A DNA stretch of 64,000 nt from Micromonospora haikouensis (GTDB lineage Bacteria > Actinomycetota > Actinomycetes > Mycobacteriales > Micromonosporaceae). The position numbers were made by a program, and so were the translations under genes. Numbering within the stretch: the stretch's first letter is position 1; every line of letters starts with the position of its first letter. The stretch covers positions 124,001 to 188,000 of the forward strand of contig NZ_FMCW01000007.1 of NCBI RefSeq assembly GCF_900091595.1, read 5' to 3'. The notes under the pieces were generated by a model. That model worked only from the letters and a program-made list of their open reading frames with translations. It ran no database searches and was not told where the DNA came from. Of this stretch, positions 24,814 through 32,378 are shown one piece after another.

Positions 24814-25336
24814 TGCCTTTCCTCTCCTCTGTGCGATCCTGGATCTGCTGGTCGTGGCACGTCGGGCGGGGTGCGTCGGCCTGGCGTGCGGGGCGCGACG
24901 CCGGGGAGGCGGAGAACCCCGACCGCCGCGACGCCGCACCCGCCGGCACGCGCCGGCGGACGGAGTTCGGTCGGATGGCAGCCCGGCACGGTCGCGGCTG
25001 GTGAGACTGGACGATCGTGGCTGCGGAACGTCACGGGTCTGTCGACATCAGCCCGAGGCCCGGCCGACAGAGGCTCCCGTCCCCGACCGGCACCTGGCAT
25101 GGTGCAGCGCTCGGCGGACGGCCCCGGACAGCTGTCGTCGGTGCCGCTCGTGCTTGCGGCTCCGGTCCCGGATCGGAGGCCGTACTGCCGGTCGGAGCGC
25201 GCCCTTCGCTCCTGCAGCGGACACTAGCGTGTTACCGTTCACATCGGCAAGTCATCGACCTGAAACGATGTTCGGGGATCTCGCCGTCGGCGGGACCGGG
25301 CTCGTCGGCGCCCCGGGTCGGGTGCGGCGTGGGAAC
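24814..25336. other. 523-base intergenic region holding the putative GH43 promoter and long leader
   Basis: No ORF here looks real. The only clear signal is a minus-strand promoter-like element at 25250-25221, about 400 bases before the GH43 start. The bases between would form a long 5' untranslated leader, rich in GC repeats with no recognisable riboswitch. Confidence 0.45.
25221..25250 (-). promoter_or_regulatory. Promoter with operator-like core GTGAACGGTAAC upstream of GH43
   Basis: On the minus strand TTGCCG (25250-25245) and TAGTGT (25226-25221) are 18 bases apart. Between them lies GTGAACGGTAAC (25242-25231), an imperfect palindrome with a central CG, differing at two positions from GTTAACGTTAAC, a form LacI-family repressors often bind. 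A repressor there would block polymerase, matching sugar-induced control. Confidence 0.5.
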
Positions 25337-25726
25337 TCAGAAAGCGAGGCCGATCGCCAGGGCGGCGATGCCGAGCAGTGGCGGCACGAGCTGCTTGAGG
25401 GCCGCGCCGGCCTTCGACGGGGCCGAGACGAGCAGGACCACACCGGCGGCGACCATGCATCCGGCGCCGACGAAGACCAGCGTCGCCCCGACGGTCCGCG
25501 AGCCGGACGCGAAGAGGACGATGCCGAGCGCGACGGCGATCGCCAGGAACAGGTTGTAGAACCCCTGGTTGAAGGCGAGCGCCTTCGTCGTCTCCGCGTC
25601 CGCCCTGCTGGCGATGCCGAAGATCGCGCGCGCCCGGGGGCCCGTCCAGGCGATCGACTCCAGGTAGAAGATGTAGACGTGGACGAGGCCGGCGAGGCCG
25701 GCCAGCACGAGTCCGGCGATGATCAT
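25337..25726 (-). CDS. DUF1304 small membrane protein
   Basis: A 129-residue protein with four hydrophobic helices. It begins MIIAGLVLAGLAGLVHVYIFYLESIAW and has the conserved FNQGFYNLFLAI block, matching DUF1304. No catalytic motif is visible and the biological role is unknown. It stands alone between the GH43 promoter region and a divergent gene. ATG 25726 is the natural start since it places the first helix at the very N-terminus. Confidence 0.85.
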   Translation of the reverse strand: MIIAGLVLAGLAGLVHVYIFYLESIAWTGPRARAIFGIASRADAETTKALAFNQGFYNLFLAIAVALGIVLFASGSRTVGATLVFVGAGCMVAAGVVLLVSAPSKAGAALKQLVPPLLGIAALAIGLAF

Positions 25727-26084
25727 GATGCCGCTTCCTCCGATCGCGCCCCGCCGGCCGGGTGGGCCACCGGTGGGACCATTCTCCCCCCGTCCTTCGG
25801 CGGCACGGGCCCGGCCCCACCAGCCGAGGGGTCAGGACGACCGAGGCGATCACGCTGATTCCGGCCACCACGGAGCCCCAGCCGCGCGCGGCTGACGCTC
25901 CGTGGTGCCACCCGACGACGATGCGCCCGCCAGCGCCCCGCCAAATTGGGCCTTTCCGCCCGCCTCGGACTGCGGACCTGGCATCCTCGGCAACGGGGCG
26001 GCCCGCCCTGCCGGCGGCAGGGCGACGGGGACCCGCCACGGCCGCGCCACCGGGCGCGCCCGGGACGCACCACGGTGGGGCAGC
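25727..26084. other. 358-base divergent intergenic region with two strong hairpins
   Basis: No supported gene. The region contains a nested inverted repeat (25866-25907) and a second hairpin (CGCCCTGCC and complement, 26004-26024, 3-base loop). Such structures are more usual after genes than between divergent starts. No clear promoter was found. Confidence 0.45.
25866..25907. repeat. Nested inverted repeat
   Basis: An outer perfect stem CACCACGGAGC (25866-25876) pairs with GCTCCGTGGTG (25897-25907). Inside it lies the 16-base perfect palindrome CAGCCGCGCGCGGCTG (25879-25894). It could be a terminator for a small transcript or a protein-binding site. Confidence 0.6.
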
Positions 26085-26570
26085 ATGCGAGGGCAGCAGT
26101 CGAATCCGAACGGACCCGCTCCGCGCCGGGTCGGGCCCCCGGCCGGCGGGGCCGGGTCGGCCGACGCCCGGCGCAGCCGCCGGCTCGTCGCCGGGCTGCT
26201 ACTCGGCGTGGCCGGCGCCATCGACGCGTCGGTCGGCGCGGGCGCCGTCCGGGTGGACCCGTACGTGGTGATCGACGAGGGGTTCCGGCGTCTCGACGTC
26301 ACGGGATGGGCGTGGCTCCAACTGGCGACGGGGCTGGCGGTGATCGCGGCGGCGCTGGCGTTGACCGTCGACCGGCGGGCCACCGCCTGCGCGGCGATCG
26401 GTGCCGGCGCGTTCGGCGTCCTGCTCACCGTGGCCCTGTTCGCGTACCAGCCGGTGGAGCGGGTGATGTCGGGGCTGCTGGCCGCCGTGGCGGTCTGGCT
26501 GCTCGCCGGGCACCTGCGGGCGACGCCCGGCCGGCGGCCCGGCCCGCCGGCCGGGCGGGAGGTCAGCTGA
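26085..26570 (+). CDS. DUF7144-like four-helix membrane protein
   Basis: A 161-residue protein with a basic N-terminus, then four predicted membrane helices: LVAGLLLGVAGAIDASVGAGAV, WAWLQLATGLAVIAAALAL, TACAAIGAGAFGVLLTVALFAY and VMSGLLAAVAVWLLAGHL. The DVTGWAWLQLATGLAVI segment resembles the GWGWxxL motif of actinobacterial DUF7144 membrane proteins. Function is unknown. ATG 26085 is chosen because it leaves a normal basic cytosolic lead; the ribosome-binding site is weak. The last eight bases overlap the end of the converging gene. Confidence 0.65.
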   Translation: MRGQQSNPNGPAPRRVGPPAGGAGSADARRSRRLVAGLLLGVAGAIDASVGAGAVRVDPYVVIDEGFRRLDVTGWAWLQLATGLAVIAAALALTVDRRATACAAIGAGAFGVLLTVALFAYQPVERVMSGLLAAVAVWLLAGHLRATPGRRPGPPAGREVS

Positions 26571-28203
26571 CCGGCGCGCAGAGCTGCGACTGCAGGAACG
26601 GCTTCGTGCCCGGCGGGACCTGGCCCCGCCACGCCGGGTTGAGCGTGACCGTCAGGGGCGGCGCCTGCCAGGCCGCCCCGAGGCGCTGGAGCACGCCGTA
26701 CTCGGTGCGCGGCTTGTCGAGGTTCTGGCCGGAGAGGAAGCCGATCATCTCGTCGGCGATCATCCGGCGGCCGAGGAACCCCGCGTGGAGGGCGGGGACC
26801 TCGACGACCGGGATCCTGGTGAACGGTCCCGGCGGTGCCTCCACGGAGCTGACGGTGGGCAGGAAGGCGATCATCCGCACCCCGGGGACCGGGCACATCG
26901 TCTGGTAGCGGTAGAAGGGCGCGTTGTCGATGAGGGAGCGGACGAACGGCTCGTCGGGATTGCTGGTGCCGTTGCCGAGGCGGTTGGCGAACCCGAACAT
27001 GGCGCGCAGCACCCACCCCGCGCCGATCCCCCATCCGCTGCTGGCCTCCGCCGGCGGGTAGTAGGCCCGCCCGGAGCGGACCAGCGGGCTGAACATCAGC
27101 AGCGCGCGCACCGGTGAGCCCGGCCGGCCGCGCAGGTAGGTCCGCGCCACCATGGCCCCCTCGCTCTCGCCGAGCAGCGCGATCGGCCGCCCGGTGAGCC
27201 GGTGCAGCGCGTCGACCTGTGCGGCCAGGCGCTCCGAACTGGTCGCCAGCGACTGGTGGGTGTCCAACGCCTGGTAGGGCAGCGGCCGGCCACCTGCGTC
27301 CACCCCGGCGTAGGAGTAGCGCCGCACCCGGGGGTCCGCGGCCGGCCGACCGTCGTAGGTGCTGTCGTGCCCGGCGAGCAGGAGCACCGCGTACGGGACG
27401 GACGCCGCCAGGGGTTGCGAGAAGACGGGTGGGCCGAACGTGTCCCGCATGCCGCTGCGCGGCACCGCGAGGATCTGGATGACGAGGGGCACGGCCAGCG
27501 CCAGGGCCACCACCACCGGCGCCACCGGCACCCGCGGCAGCCGCACGTGGGCGGGCCGCAGCGCCGCGCGTACCGTCTGGTGCCACAGCAGCCCGTTGCA
27601 CAACCCCGCCGCCAGCGCGACCAGCGGCGTCCAGCCCGGGGCGGCGCTCCACACCAGGCCGCCGGCCACCGAGAGCACCACCAGGTCCAGCAGCGACCAG
27701 CCGAACAGCTCCGCCGACGGCAGCCCCCGCCACCCGCGGGGGACGACGGCCATCCGTTGCAGGAAGGGGGCGAGCAGGATCATCGGACCGAGCGAGACGA
27801 ACAGGTACCAGGACAGGGCCACCGCCGACGCGGCGACCGACAGCGCGGCGAAGGGCGTGACGATGACGGCGGTGAGCGCGGCCACCCCCAGGTTGCGCCG
27901 CACCAGCACGCCCGTGGCCGGCCGGGGCGCCCGCGCCGGCCAGGAGAGCAGGACCAGCAGCGCGGACAGGGCGCCCCGGAGCGCGACCGCCGCGACCAGA
28001 CCGAGGGCGAAGGTCAGCCAGGAGTTGTGGTAGACGAAGAGCCACCGCAGGTCGTGGTAGGTGTCGTACGGCCAGACCGCGGTGACCTGCGGCGCGAGCG
28101 CCTGCGGCGAGACGAAGCCGATTCGCGTCAGGATCGTGGCCTCGACCAGCGGGACGCCCCCGGCGACGGCGAGCAGCGCCGGCAGGCGACGGGATCGTGG
28201 CAC
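26563..28203 (-). CDS. Membrane protein with C-terminal alpha/beta-hydrolase domain
   Basis: A 546-residue protein. The first half (to about 270) contains six or so hydrophobic helices, starting LPALLAVAGGVPLVEATIL. The second half has an alpha/beta-hydrolase-like nucleophile elbow, PIALLGESEGAMVAR (GxSxG with Ser between two Glu), preceded by VLLLAGHDSTYDG. A later IPVVEVPALHAGFLG stretch could give the His. Such a fusion suggests a lipase, esterase or acyltransferase at the membrane face, but I cannot name a family. GTG 28203 has AAGGAG seven bases upstream. It converges on the DUF7144-like gene. Confidence 0.72.
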   Translation of the reverse strand: MPRSRRLPALLAVAGGVPLVEATILTRIGFVSPQALAPQVTAVWPYDTYHDLRWLFVYHNSWLTFALGLVAAVALRGALSALLVLLSWPARAPRPATGVLVRRNLGVAALTAVIVTPFAALSVAASAVALSWYLFVSLGPMILLAPFLQRMAVVPRGWRGLPSAELFGWSLLDLVVLSVAGGLVWSAAPGWTPLVALAAGLCNGLLWHQTVRAALRPAHVRLPRVPVAPVVVALALAVPLVIQILAVPRSGMRDTFGPPVFSQPLAASVPYAVLLLAGHDSTYDGRPAADPRVRRYSYAGVDAGGRPLPYQALDTHQSLATSSERLAAQVDALHRLTGRPIALLGESEGAMVARTYLRGRPGSPVRALLMFSPLVRSGRAYYPPAEASSGWGIGAGWVLRAMFGFANRLGNGTSNPDEPFVRSLIDNAPFYRYQTMCPVPGVRMIAFLPTVSSVEAPPGPFTRIPVVEVPALHAGFLGRRMIADEMIGFLSGQNLDKPRTEYGVLQRLGAAWQAPPLTVTLNPAWRGQVPPGTKPFLQSQLCAPVS

Positions 28204-28406
28204 GGTCCTGCTCCTTCACCGGGTGGGGTCGGCGCCGACTGTCTCGGCATCGACTCTCTCGCGAGCGACGCCGCCCCGGGGCGATACCGCCGAATCGGGA
28301 CCGGTCGGTCGGACGGCGGTCGCGGTGTCCGGTATCCGGCCGACCGGCGGGCGGATGGCGGCTCGCCGTGCCTGCCGGCGGTGGCTCACAATGGAGGGCC
28401 GGTCAC

Positions 28407-29579
28407 GTGGCCGTGCGGCGGGGGAGGATGCAGTTGACTCAGGCAAGCGAGCCGAGCCCGGCCCGGCCGGCCACGGCGGAGACCACACCGCCGCGCGTCA
28501 CGCGGGCCCGGCAGGTCCGGCTGGTGGGGCTGACGGTCACGCTGGCCGTCCTCGCGGCGGCCCTGATCCCGATCGTGCTCGCGATCGGCCCGCCGACCCG
28601 CGACGAGCTGCTGGAGCAGGCCGGGCTGAAGGGCAGGCAGCAGCTCCTGATCGGGGTGAAGGACGACCAGCCCGGCATCTCCCAGCGGTTTCCGAACAAC
28701 GTCTGGAAGGGCTTCGACGTCGACATCGCCTACATGATCGCCGGCTATCTCGGGTTCGACCGGTCCCAGGTGCGGTTCCTGCCGATCGAGAGCGAGGACC
28801 GGGCCCGCCGCCAGGCCCGCGACGGGGACGGGTTCGTCACCGTCGACCTGGTGATCGCCTCCTACAGCATCACCAAGCAACGGGAGGAGGAGGGCGCGGT
28901 CTTCTCCGCCCCCTACCTCTACACCGAGCAGTCGGTGATCACGCTGGACAGCGTCGGCGAGGCGGAGCAGGTGAGCAGCCTGGAGGACCTGAGTGGGAGG
29001 ACGGTCTGCACGCTGACCACCTCGACCTCCGCCCAGCGCCTGCGGGAGGCCGGCGCCAAGCCGATCGGCCGCAACCGGATCAGCGACTGCGTCCAGATGC
29101 TCTACGACGGCAAGGTGTACGCGGTCACCACCGACGCCGCGATCCTCGCCGGCTTCGTCACCGGCGACCGGCCCGACGACGACGGTCAGCGCTTCCCGGT
29201 CGAGCTGCGGGGCGTCAAGCCGCTGCGGCACTGGGACATCGGCTCCTCGGCGCAGGAGAGGTGGGGCGTCAACACCGGCTCCAACGAGGCGTTGCGGGAC
29301 CTGGTCGACCTCGCCCTCTACGCCTCGGCCGAGGACGACGAGAACTCGACCTGGGAGAACGCGTACGACGCGAACCTGCGCTGGCAGCAGCGGTACAACC
29401 TCCCGCAGTCCGTCGCGGAACAGCGACAGCCGGAGCCGAGGAAGGTGGAGGTACGGCAGTGGCCGTGGGAGAGGATCGCGCTACCGGCCCCGGCGCACCC
29501 CGGATCGCCGCCGGCCCCGGCAAGACGGGCCGACCGCGCCGCATGGCGGGGGCGCGGCAGGCGCAGCAGTGGCTGCTGA
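28407..29579 (+). CDS. Membrane-anchored solute-binding (amino-acid type) protein
   Basis: About 390 residues. One N-terminal membrane segment (VRLVGLTVTLAVLAAALIPIVLAI) is followed by a periplasmic binding-protein type II domain of the glutamate/glutamine class. Its landmarks are LLIGVKDDQPGISQ, WKGFDVDIAYMIAGYLG, VDLVIASYSITKQREEEGAVFSAPYLYTEQSV, LSGRTVCTLTTSTS and YAVTTDAAILAGF. No lipobox is seen, so it is anchored by the helix. No permease or ATPase is adjacent; it may act as a sensor or share a transporter. GTG 28407 has GGAGGG eight bases before it; ATG 28428 has its GGAGG too close. The C-terminal Arg/Pro-rich tail is read over the start of the next gene. Confidence 0.8.
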   Translation: MAVRRGRMQLTQASEPSPARPATAETTPPRVTRARQVRLVGLTVTLAVLAAALIPIVLAIGPPTRDELLEQAGLKGRQQLLIGVKDDQPGISQRFPNNVWKGFDVDIAYMIAGYLGFDRSQVRFLPIESEDRARRQARDGDGFVTVDLVIASYSITKQREEEGAVFSAPYLYTEQSVITLDSVGEAEQVSSLEDLSGRTVCTLTTSTSAQRLREAGAKPIGRNRISDCVQMLYDGKVYAVTTDAAILAGFVTGDRPDDDGQRFPVELRGVKPLRHWDIGSSAQERWGVNTGSNEALRDLVDLALYASAEDDENSTWENAYDANLRWQQRYNLPQSVAEQRQPEPRKVEVRQWPWERIALPAPAHPGSPPAPARRADRAAWRGRGRRSSGC

Positions 29580-30604
29580 CGCTCCTGCCGGCGTTCCCCG
29601 TCCTGCTGCTGGTGCTGCGGCTGTGGCAGCTCAGCCGGCAGGACATGTCGACCATGCTGCTGCTGGTGCAGTACGTCAGCCCGCTCGGCCTGCTCAGCGC
29701 GCTGCTGATCGCGTTGGTCTGGGCGTTCCCCCTGGTCGTGCTCACGTTCGGCGTGCTCGGTCGGCTGCTGCGGCTCAGCGCCCCTGACCGCTTCGACCCG
29801 GAACGGTCGCTGTTGGCCTCCGGGACGGCGCGCACCCCGGGCTGGGTGCTCACCGGCGCCGTCGCGCTGGGGGCGCTGACGTGGCAGCTGCGCTTCCTGC
29901 CGACGCTGTTGATGCTGGGGCTCTGGCTGCTCGCGCTGCGCACCCGCTACCTGCACCCGGACCAGCCGACCCGGATCCTGCTGGTGAGCGTGGCGCTGCC
30001 GCTGGCGGCGGCCGTGCTGGCGTACACCGCGTTGGGCCCGGCGATCTGGGCGGCCCTGCGGCAGGACGAACTGGCCACGGCCGCGCTGCTGGCGGTGCCG
30101 CCCGCCGCCGCGGTGCTGCTCACCGGCCCGATCCCCGGCTGGAGCGCCCCGGTGCTGACGCACGGCCTGGCGTACGCGGTCGCCGCCGTGCTCCCGCTGG
30201 TGATGGGGGCGGTCTTCCTCCGGGTCCCGGTGCTGCCGACCGCCGCGGTCGAGCTGGCCCCGCCGGGGGCGGGCGCCGCCGCCGCGGACACCGACCCGGG
30301 CACGGACCCGGGCGGGGATCCGACGCCGGCCGACCGGGCGGGGCCGGAGGTGGTGCTCGGCGCGCTCATCACGGTCACCGACACGTCGACGATCGTGCTG
30401 GACCGGGCCGAGGGGGTGCGGTTCCTGCCGAACGGCCGGGTCCGGTCGCAGGTGCTGTGCCCGGAGGCGGCGCGGGTGCCGTACAGCGTGGTGACGGTGC
30501 ACGGCTGGCCGGTGGAGGAGACGGTCCTGGACTGGATGATGCCCCGGCGGCCCGTCGCCGACCCGGACGTCCGCTGCGACGGCCGGCTCCCCGCCGCGCG
30601 GTGA
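29459..30604 (+). CDS. Polytopic membrane protein coupled to the solute-binding protein
   Basis: A 381-residue protein overlapping the previous gene by 121 bases in a different frame. GGTGGAGG lies eight bases before GTG 29459. Hydrophobic helices include LLTLLPAFPVLLLVLRLW, YVSPLGLLSALLIALVWAFPLVVLTFGVL, LTWQLRFLPTLLMLGLWLLAL, ILLVSVALPLAAAVLAYTAL and YAVAAVLPLVMGAVF. The C-terminal ~100 residues are soluble (VVLGALITVTDTSTIVLDRAEGVRFLPNGRV and on). I recognise no family. The tight coupling suggests it forms a complex with the binding protein, perhaps passing the ligand signal across the membrane. Confidence 0.7.
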   Translation: MAVGEDRATGPGAPRIAAGPGKTGRPRRMAGARQAQQWLLTLLPAFPVLLLVLRLWQLSRQDMSTMLLLVQYVSPLGLLSALLIALVWAFPLVVLTFGVLGRLLRLSAPDRFDPERSLLASGTARTPGWVLTGAVALGALTWQLRFLPTLLMLGLWLLALRTRYLHPDQPTRILLVSVALPLAAAVLAYTALGPAIWAALRQDELATAALLAVPPAAAVLLTGPIPGWSAPVLTHGLAYAVAAVLPLVMGAVFLRVPVLPTAAVELAPPGAGAAAADTDPGTDPGGDPTPADRAGPEVVLGALITVTDTSTIVLDRAEGVRFLPNGRVRSQVLCPEAARVPYSVVTVHGWPVEETVLDWMMPRRPVADPDVRCDGRLPAAR

Positions 30605-30620
30605 CTGCCGGCTCGACCGA

Positions 30621-30664
30621 TTGACGGGACGGGCAGGCGTCACTAGCCTGGGCAAGCGCTTTCC
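30621..30664 (+). promoter_or_regulatory. Promoter and AAGCGCTT operator for the CBM2 lyase gene
   Basis: TTGACG (30621-30626) and TAGCCT (30644-30649) are separated by 17 bases. Directly downstream is GGCAAGCGCTTTCC (30651-30664), with the palindrome AAGCGCTT at its centre, over the expected start of transcription. This is the usual look of a LacI-family operator in sugar-regulated actinomycete genes. Confidence 0.65.
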
Positions 30665-30752
30665 TGTGACGCGTCCCGCCTGCACACCGGCCGGGCACCG
30701 GTGGCGGCATCCCCGTGCGCGGGGTCCTGCACACCTGTGAAGGAGCACCACC

Positions 30753-32378
30753 ATGCACAGCAGAGAGCGCCGCAGGGCGCTGTGGGTCGCCACGGTCGCG
30801 GCGGCGACGCTCACCGCCACCGCCGGCGTCGTGGTCACCGCCGGAACGGCCCAGGCCGCGGTCGGCTGCCGGGTCGCGTACTCGGTCGCCTCGCAGTGGG
30901 GCGGCGGCTTCAGCGCGAACGTCAACCTCACCAACGCCGGCGACCCGCTGACCTCCTGGACGGTCACCTGGTCGTTCACCGCCGGGCAGACCGTCACCCA
31001 GGGCTGGAGCGCCAACTTCAGCCAGAGCGGCAGCACCGTGCAGGCGTCGAACGTGAGCTACAACGGCAACCTGGCGACCAACGCCACCACGTCGTTCGGG
31101 TTCAACGGCACCTGGAACGACAGCAGCAACCCCGTGCCGACGAGCTTCGCGGTCAACGGCGTGACCTGCACCGGCGGCGTCACCCCGACCACGCCGCCGG
31201 CCACCACCGCCCCGCCGACGACCCCGCCGCCCACCACCCCGCCCCCGACCACCCCACCGCCGACGACCCCGCCGCCGACGACCCCGCCCGCCAGCGGCGC
31301 GGTGTACGCCTCGCCGCAGGGCACCGACGGCGCGGCCGGCACCCAGTCCAACCCGACCACGATCACCTCGGCGATCACCCGGGTCGCGGCCGGCGGGACG
31401 ATCTACCTGCGCGGCGGCACCTACAGCCTCGCCAGGACGGTCACCATCGCGCCGGGCAACAACGGCACCTCCAGCGCCCGCAAGAAGCTGATCGCCTACC
31501 CGGGTGAGACGCCGGTGCTGAACTTCTCGGCCATGAGCGAGGACCCGGCGAACCGGGGCCTGGCGCTGAACGGGTCCTACTGGCACGTCCAGGGCCTGGT
31601 CGTCGAGCGCGCCGGTGACAACGGCATCTTCGTCGGCGGCAGCAACAACATCATCGAGCGGACGATCACCCGCTTCAACCGCGACAGCGGCCTGCAGATC
31701 TCGCGGATCGCCTCCGACACGCCCCGCGACCAGTGGCCGGCCAACAACCTCGTCCTGAGCGCCGAGTCGCACGACAACCGCGACTCCGACGGCGAGGACG
31801 CCGACGGGTTCGCGGCCAAGCTGACCGTCGGAGGCGGCAACGTCTTCCGCTACGCCGTGTCCCACAACAACATCGACGACGGCTGGGACCTCTACACCAA
31901 GAGCGACACGGGGGCGATCGGCCCGGTGACCATCGAGGACTCCCTCGCCTACAACAACGGCACCCTCAGCGACGGCAGCCAGGCGGGCAACGGCGACCGC
32001 AACGGCTTCAAGCTCGGCGGCGAGGACATCGCCGTCAACCACACCGTGCGCCGCACCATCGCGTTCCGCAACGGCAAGCACGGCTTCACGTACAACCGCA
32101 ACCCGGGCTCGATGTCGATCTCGAACAACATCAGCATCGACAACACCGAGCGCAACTTCTCGTTCGACGCGGGCACCTCGGTGTTCCGGAGCAACACCTC
32201 GTGCCGCAGCGGCAGCGGGTCCAACGACAAGACCGTCGGCAACGTCGACACCTCGAACCAGTTCTGGACCGGCTCGAACGGCTCGCGGTGCGCCAACTAC
32301 TCCGGCGCCCTGAAGTGGTCGTTCGCCTCCGACGGCCGGCTCGTCGTGACCCTCGGCGGCCGTACCGTCACCTTCTGA
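30753..32378 (+). CDS. Secreted CBM2 plus right-handed beta-helix polysaccharide lyase (PL9-like)
   Basis: A 541-residue exported protein: signal peptide ending near TAQAAV (about residue 35), CBM2 (about 38-141) with SQWGGGFSANVNL and the closing VTCTGG Cys, and a Thr/Pro linker with five PPTT units. From about 181 a beta-helix domain follows: VYASPQGTDGAAGTQSNPTTITSAI, GGTIYLRGGTYSL, NNIIERTITRFNRDSGLQIS, DGEDADGFAAKLTVGGGNVFRYAVSHNNIDDGWDLYTK and NGFKLGGEDIAVNH. These resemble PL9 pectate lyases, where Asp-rich calcium sites and a Lys base (here perhaps in AAKLT or FKLGG) do the work. AAGGAG precedes the ATG. Likely substrate: pectin or polygalacturonate. Confidence 0.85.
   Translation: MHSRERRRALWVATVAAATLTATAGVVVTAGTAQAAVGCRVAYSVASQWGGGFSANVNLTNAGDPLTSWTVTWSFTAGQTVTQGWSANFSQSGSTVQASNVSYNGNLATNATTSFGFNGTWNDSSNPVPTSFAVNGVTCTGGVTPTTPPATTAPPTTPPPTTPPPTTPPPTTPPPTTPPASGAVYASPQGTDGAAGTQSNPTTITSAITRVAAGGTIYLRGGTYSLARTVTIAPGNNGTSSARKKLIAYPGETPVLNFSAMSEDPANRGLALNGSYWHVQGLVVERAGDNGIFVGGSNNIIERTITRFNRDSGLQISRIASDTPRDQWPANNLVLSAESHDNRDSDGEDADGFAAKLTVGGGNVFRYAVSHNNIDDGWDLYTKSDTGAIGPVTIEDSLAYNNGTLSDGSQAGNGDRNGFKLGGEDIAVNHTVRRTIAFRNGKHGFTYNRNPGSMSISNNISIDNTERNFSFDAGTSVFRSNTSCRSGSGSNDKTVGNVDTSNQFWTGSNGSRCANYSGALKWSFASDGRLVVTLGGRTVTF

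Noticed and set aside
22795..25227. Long plus-strand frame opposite the GH43 gene
   Set aside because: It is the antisense of a clearly recognisable CBM2-GH43 protein and is repetitive Val/Gly/Asp/Arg.
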